A stretch of DNA of 11,869 nucleotides from Obelidium mucronatum (taxonomy: Eukaryota > Chytridiomycota > Chytridiomycetes > Chytridiales > Chytriomycetaceae): NCBI GenBank assembly GCA_025765595.1, contig JAIVFH010000635.1, positions 1-11,869 on the forward strand, given 5' to 3'. Of this stretch, positions 7,766 through 11,869 are shown one piece after another; the stretch's first letter is position 1; every line of letters starts with the position of its first letter. The notes below the pieces were generated by a model that saw only the letters and a program-made list of their open reading frames with translations, searched no databases and was not told where the DNA came from. Made by a program: the position numbers and the translations under genes.

Positions 7766-10467
7766 TCAAAAACAAAAGAGTATTTTTGGAATCACGAGCT
7801 TAGAAGAAACCAAAACACAGCCTACCGCTGCGTCTTCCACCAAACTCACTTCAGCCACACCAGTCTCACTACTGCAAACAAGCGAACTGTCATCCCGTGC
7901 GTGAAGAAAAGTAGACCTGTTGGTAGACTGCCGAGGTGGTAACGACGGTATTTCTATTCCTCCGTACTCTATGCGATACAGTTCTGGGTCTGCAGTAATC
8001 ATCAACAATGTTGGAGGCGAATCTCCATCTCCAGTATTAGTCACTGTAACATAGATTCGCCAAGTTGGACCCATTCCCTTTATATGGCAATCCACTTTTA
8101 GCATTGTTTTCTGGGAAACGGGATTTGTATTGTTTTGGTTCAAGGAGAATGACGTTTTGGCGGCCAACAACCGCAGTCGCATCAAATCATGCTGCAGGTT
8201 CTCATATATGGCTGTAAAAAAAATATGGTGTCAGTGAAATTTTCATATTCAATAATTTGATACCTTTTGCGTTCTCCCTTTCATTCTTGATTGTTTCTAA
8301 ATACAAGCGAGTTTTCCTCGGGATTGGAAGCGGCTGCTCAACCGGCTCTGGAGTATTCGATCCATCAATTGAATGTCGATTTTCAGGACTGGTTGACCTC
8401 AGGCACAGTATTCAGATCACAGTGCCGTCGAAGAATACGTATGTCTAGTTCTCCTTGAGAACCGATCATGACCAAGGACCCTCCATCACGCCCAAATTTA
8501 CCAAATCGAAGGGCATAAATCGGATTCTGTAGTATATCTGTGTTAAAGCTACACGACATCTTTTTAGAAACTCAACTGTAACAGATATATTCGAAATCAA
8601 ACTCCTGCCTCGATATATCCTCACTTCTCGATTCAAAAGAGCAACCGCAAATCCTGTAAACCCCTTTTCATGGTCACGAAGTTCTTGAATGCACGTGATT
8701 GGAGATTGAAATCGGAGTTTGAAGTCGAAAGCTCCCTTAAAATAACGCGATGAATACCTAATAAAATTGCAACTCAGCAGATCAACCTCACTGAGAATGT
8801 ACGAAGATATTGTCCGGTTTACTGTTGCCACCAGGTACCCAGTCCGTGATGGACAAATACCTACAACAGAAGACTCCAAAAGGGACACTCTTTTCACTTC
8901 ATTTCTGTAAGGAAGTTATTCTTTTTTAATTCTGTCCCTGTAGAACCGTACCTTGATATAATATAGAAGCCTCCATCACGGCAAATCACGGCGATTGCAA
9001 ACCCTCTTTCATAGCTGCCGAGAATAGATATTTGGGATATTACGTGATGAAGCTTGAAAGTTTCAATAATAGAGTAGCCAGGCGGACTGACAATGTACAA
9101 CATCCCCTCTTCGGTTCCAATCACAATCATCCCTTGAGCGTCGAAAGATTCACTATTTCGATGCAGAACTCCCATGCATGATATTTCTGCCTAGATGAGG
9201 AATGTGGGTGTGCTTCTCGAGACAATAAATTAAGAACAACATTATACCTGAATTATCAAGGGAGAAAGTGGCTTCGTTTGAGATAAACTGTTGTCTCTCT
9301 CGAGCAGAAGCGAAAGATAAAAGGTCCAGACTCCTTTGCGTCAATTGCACGCCACTTGCTCTCAGATCATTCAGCCGCGAACAAGAGTATTCCACAATCG
9401 CCTCGTCAACAAATCCGCCTAGCTTCTTTTCCTGGATTTAAAAATTCGGCGACAGATACAAGAACGCTTTCAGCTGCTGTACTCAAGTCTTGCCAGATTT
9501 CGTATTCTTCCGAATTGGGTCGAATGAAGGGGAGTGTGAATCTTTGGAAAGGTGTATGGGCGTGGTACATGTAGACGTCGGCGCCGGATCCTAATGCAAT
9601 GACAGGAATTCGAGGTGTCGTTTCCGCATCTGGGTAGAAATGAATCAAGGAAACTGGGATGGCTGGAACTTTGTGTTCATTGAGGAGGTGGTGACCTGTT
9701 ATGAAAATCTTCATTTTATGATCTGTTCAGGCATATAGATTTGCTTTATACTGACCGCGAAATGTTTTGAGGCTAGTCTGAATGGGATGACGCGTATCAG
9801 AGAGATTATTGCATGTGTCTGCAACCACGAGATTGCACTCTGATGACCCGTCTATGCACACAAGAGCCATACAAGAATTTAAGGGGGTCAAGATTCCTGT
9901 AGATTCAATTCGAAGACCTGGAAGCCATAATTTATCGTCTCCATATTCCTCCATCACAATAGGTTGGGCGCGTTTTTCTGAATAACGTATCAAGAGGCGA
10001 TAAGTACCATGCGCACAAATTAAGAAGTTTGATAAATGCAGCAGACCTCGAATTTGGTTGCGAGATGTGGCATGTTTTCCTTGACTTTTTTCAATTTTGA
10101 CATCCAGAGCATGAGCAGCCTTTTTGTTTGGGGAAACATAGAACGAAGAGACACTAGGGCGCGAAATAGACTCAGCTGAATAGAGAATATTCTGTTCATT
10201 CAGAGTCTGGCTTGAGTTTGTTTCTTCCAGACGACTGCGACCCTTTGGCGAATCATCTGTTCCAAAAGCCTCATTTCGATCTCCAAGCGAACTTATCGAG
10301 TTTCTTAGAGTTGTTGTTGAGGCTGTCGCTTCGGTGCTCAGTGGGTTTTGACGTGTTTTCCGCCTGAGATTCAGTCCGACGAAAGACCCAAAAGAGCCAA
10401 ATATTCCCCCGTTCGAATTAGAAGAAGAAGGATGCTGAGCAGTCGCGTCTTGGGCTTCTTGTTGCAT
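7766..10467 (-). CDS. BBS1: Bardet-Biedl syndrome 1 protein (BBSome subunit), about 794 aa
   Basis: BBS1 is a subunit of the BBSome, the coat that moves membrane proteins into and out of cilia, where it binds the GTPase ARL6/BBS3. Exons: 10467-9756, 9695-9248, 9186-8952, 8904-8803, 8757-8577, 8526-8264, 8211-7766. The propeller is visible as WLPGLRI...NSCMALVCIDG at 181-206, then the YMYHAHTPFQRFTLP, IVIGTEEGMLYIV, AVALLNREVRIYRG and LRFGKFGRDGGSLVMIG segments. The linker LPIPRKTRLYLE and the C-terminal GAE-like domain (MGPTWRIYVTVTNTGD) follow. Residues 1-175 are an extra Ser/Thr-rich extension; animal BBS1 is about 590 aa. Two extra-base breaks (about 9419-9432 and 8384-8397) must be discounted for a continuous frame. 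The 45-nt intron at 8758-8802 is inferred. Confidence 0.87.
8384..8397 (-). other. Single extra base in BBS1 exon
   Basis: The frame ending in RILRR and a short tail meets TGA here. The matching BBS1 segment (PLPIPRKTRLYLE) resumes one frame over. One extra base in the AA or CC run explains it, and the exon then has the phase needed for the next intron. Confidence 0.7.
8758..8802 (-). other. Possible 45-nt in-frame intron in BBS1
   Basis: The segment starts GTACAT and ends TTAG, has no stop and is a multiple of three. Removing it joins NRTIS to SYSSRYFKG, which aligns to other BBS1 proteins without a gap; keeping it adds 15 residues between two propeller strands. It would be the shortest intron in the window (others are 46-79 nt). 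Confidence 0.5.
9419..9432 (-). other. Single extra base in BBS1 exon 2
   Basis: After the EFLNPGK stretch the frame runs into a stop, while the continuation GGFVDEAIVEYS lies one frame over. An A4 run at 9427-9430 that should be A3 gives a smooth join. No GT-AG pair can bridge it. Confidence 0.7.
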
Positions 10468-10563
10468 TTAGAGCAAGTTGACTTTCACAAGTCTTTTAAT
10501 TTCGGGCAAACAGCAAATTAAGGGGCCTTTTGCGATCACCGCCCAACAAACAACGCATTGAAA
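10468..10563. promoter_or_regulatory. 96-bp divergent promoter region, BBS1 / LysM-CAP gene
   Basis: The two start codons face away from each other across 96 bp, so both 5' regulatory regions share or overlap this stretch. It is AT-rich on the BBS1 side (TTTTAATT near 10495) and has no convincing TATA box in either direction. The bases before the plus-strand ATG (CATTGAAAATGG) have A at -3 and G at +4, a good start context. Confidence 0.5.
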
Positions 10564-11869
10564 ATGGCCTCATTGCTTCTTCTCGCCGCCGCCGCCTTGG
10601 CGCCGCTGGCCGAAGCGCGCAAATACCACGGCCTTGGCGGCCACTACAACCCGCTCTTCAGCGTGCGCAACATCCAGCAGACGCAAGACTGCCAGTTCAC
10701 GTACACCACGCTGGCGAACGACACCTGCGGCTCCATTGCAGCCCAGTACGTGATGGTAAGCGAGGGGCAGGCTGGGTTGGCTGGAGGGGCTTGTTCTGAT
10801 CACCTGACTCTCCCCTAGACTGTGTCCTCCTTCAAGACGCTCAACCCGGAAGTCTCTTGCGGCGACGGACTTGTGCTCGATGCAAACAGACTCGTGTGCG
10901 TTCCGAATGACAGCTTGGATCCCTCGCGAAAGTCTCTGGCGCATTCGCCAATTGCCAACGCTAATGCGACTTCCTTCAACTGCGACTTCAGCTACGTTCT
11001 GCAAAAAGGAGATTCTTGTTCCTCGGTTTCTTCACTGTTTAATGTCTCTGCTGTTGATCTCTTCTACCTGAACCAGCAGTTGAACTGTCTGGACTCTGCC
11101 ACGTCAGTTGGGAAGCCGCTTTGTCTTGCTGGTGTGTTCAACACTACCACTGGACCTATCTCGGTTGGAGGTTCAAAGAATTCAACGACTATATCTTCGA
11201 TTGAACGTTCGGAGCTGTGTCTTGCAACTGTTGACGTAGCTGGAACCAACCAAACTTGTGTTGACGTCGCACATTCCAACAATATCACTATTTCTCAATT
11301 GGGCACTTGGAACAAAGGCATTGACTGTTGGAATGTGGTAGATGGAACCACTGTCTGTGTTGCTTCCAACGCAACAACTCCAACCACCACGTCCACAACG
11401 ACAACGTCTTTGGTTGCGACTCAAACTGTCGCAGACTTTGTCGCATCGGCTTCGCCAGCTCAGCAATCTCCACAGCCAGAGCCATCGCCTCCTCCTCCTC
11501 CTCCTCAATGTGTTCCTTCTACAACTTGCACTCCTAGTGACTGTGGACTAACAATCAAGGATAACTGTGGAAACGATCTGGTTTGTCAGGCTTGCCCTTG
11601 TCAAAGAACTACAACTTGTAGCTCTGATCAATGTGGAACTACCATTTGGGATAACTGTGGAACCAGCTGACCTGTCAGGATTGTCCACCGCCCCCACCTC
11701 CACCACCACCACCTCCTCCTCCTCCTCCTGCACAAGACCCGTGTTCGGTAATTGTTGGTATCGCATACCAATACGGAGCTAGTAACAGCGCTCAAGCAGC
11801 TCTTGACATGCACAATCGAATCCGATCTTACGTCAACTCAGTTCGCGGGTCAAACTTGGCACAACTGTC
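10564..11869 (+). CDS. Secreted LysM-CAP (PR-1/SCP-like) protein, 3' end outside window
   Basis: A predicted secreted, probably wall- or chitin-associated protein. Residues 1-18 form a signal peptide (Leu/Ala core, likely cut after AEA). LysM-like domains lie at about 43-93 (split by the intron), 118-167 and 197-246; LysM binds chitin or related N-acetylglucosamine polymers. A Thr/Ser linker and Pro run lead to two Cys-rich repeats (from residue 301), a run of 15 Pro, then ALDMHNRIRSYV, which matches helix 1 of the CAP/SCP/PR-1 domain; the window ends about 25 residues into it. Exons: 10564-10755 and 10819 onward. The ATG at 10564 is preferred; TTG at 10558 is not a likely start. A one-base loss at about 11661-11668 gives TGA at 11668-11670, yet clear coding resumes in the shifted frame. 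If the break is real the product ends at 347 aa without CAP. Confidence 0.82.
10756..10818 (+). other. 63-nt intron in the LysM-CAP gene
   Basis: It has donor GTAAGC and acceptor CCCTAG, with a CTGAC branch-like site 10-14 nt before the end. It is phase 0. Splicing joins the two halves of the first LysM domain; read through, the frame stops at the TAG of the acceptor. Confidence 0.9.
11488..11505 (+). repeat. CCT x6 repeat coding for proline
   Basis: Six perfect CCT codons sit in the linker between the LysM part and the Cys-rich repeats. Confidence 0.9.
11527..11684 (+). repeat. Two tandem Cys-rich repeats; second one base short
   Basis: Repeat 1 (11527-11595, 69 nt) and repeat 2 (11617-11684, 68 nt) both follow the pattern Cys, Cys-Gly, DNCG, Cys-Gln-x-Cys. 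The pattern recalls short Cys-rich modules of secreted eukaryotic proteins; I cannot name the family. The length difference independently locates the frame break in repeat 2, just after DNCG. Confidence 0.85.
11685..11729 (+). repeat. Poly-proline codon tract (15 Pro)
   Basis: Fifteen consecutive proline codons mix CCA, CCG, CCC and CCT and end in CCT x6. They form a stiff spacer before the CAP domain. The mixed codons suggest selection for proline as well as repeat slippage. Confidence 0.85.

Noticed and set aside
7799..7849. 51-nt in-frame intron (GTGAGT...TAAG) at the end of BBS1
   Set aside because: The donor is good, but the retained sequence aligns to the BBS1 C-terminus (a VLVSSKLVIP segment) and removing it would delete a conserved strand.
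10570..11004. 144-codon reverse-strand frame over the LysM gene
   Set aside because: It is a shadow of the GC-rich first exon; the plus strand has a signal peptide, an intron and LysM domains.
1..11869. tRNA, rRNA, CRISPR, transposon or attachment sites
   Set aside because: None was recognised by reading both strands; a covariance-model or repeat search was not possible here.

Overview
The window looks like nuclear DNA from a flagellated fungus, most likely a chytrid. Genes are compact. Introns are short (45-79 nt), numerous and GT-AG. The coding set joins a fungal-style secreted LysM protein with BBS1, a cilium-trafficking protein that non-flagellated fungi lack. The lineage is inferred from these families and was not tested by a search. 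No RNA gene, transposon or CRISPR array was recognised.

Layout. (1) 1-2013, plus strand: a tandem array of three very small genes (59, 54 and 58 aa) that I do not recognise. They share a conserved 24-residue C-terminal block, start Met-Pro, and mostly have their own TATA box, A-rich leader and AATAAA. A fourth, unrelated small reading frame (74 aa) follows. (2) 2014-6383, minus: a nine-exon ABCC/MRP-type ABC transporter of about 1293 aa, without TMD0. (3) 6528-7744, minus: a five-exon monoglyceride-lipase-type alpha/beta hydrolase (314 aa) with a complete Ser-Asp-His triad. (4) 7766-10467, minus: BBS1, seven exons, with a long Ser/Thr-rich N-terminal extension. (5) 10564-end, plus: a secreted protein with signal peptide, three LysM domains, two Cys-rich repeats, poly-proline and the start of a CAP/PR-1 domain, running off the window.

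The three minus-strand genes are tightly packed (144 and 21 bp apart) but show no common pathway. BBS1 and the LysM-CAP gene diverge from a 96-bp intergenic region.

Nine single-base frame breaks interrupt otherwise well-conserved genes: six in the second nucleotide-binding domain of the ABC transporter, two in BBS1 and one in the LysM-CAP gene. Eight are extra bases and can be placed in short runs of one base, which suggests sequence or assembly error more than gene decay. The cluster in one domain still deserves checking. The most novel item is the tandem family of tiny genes at the left end.
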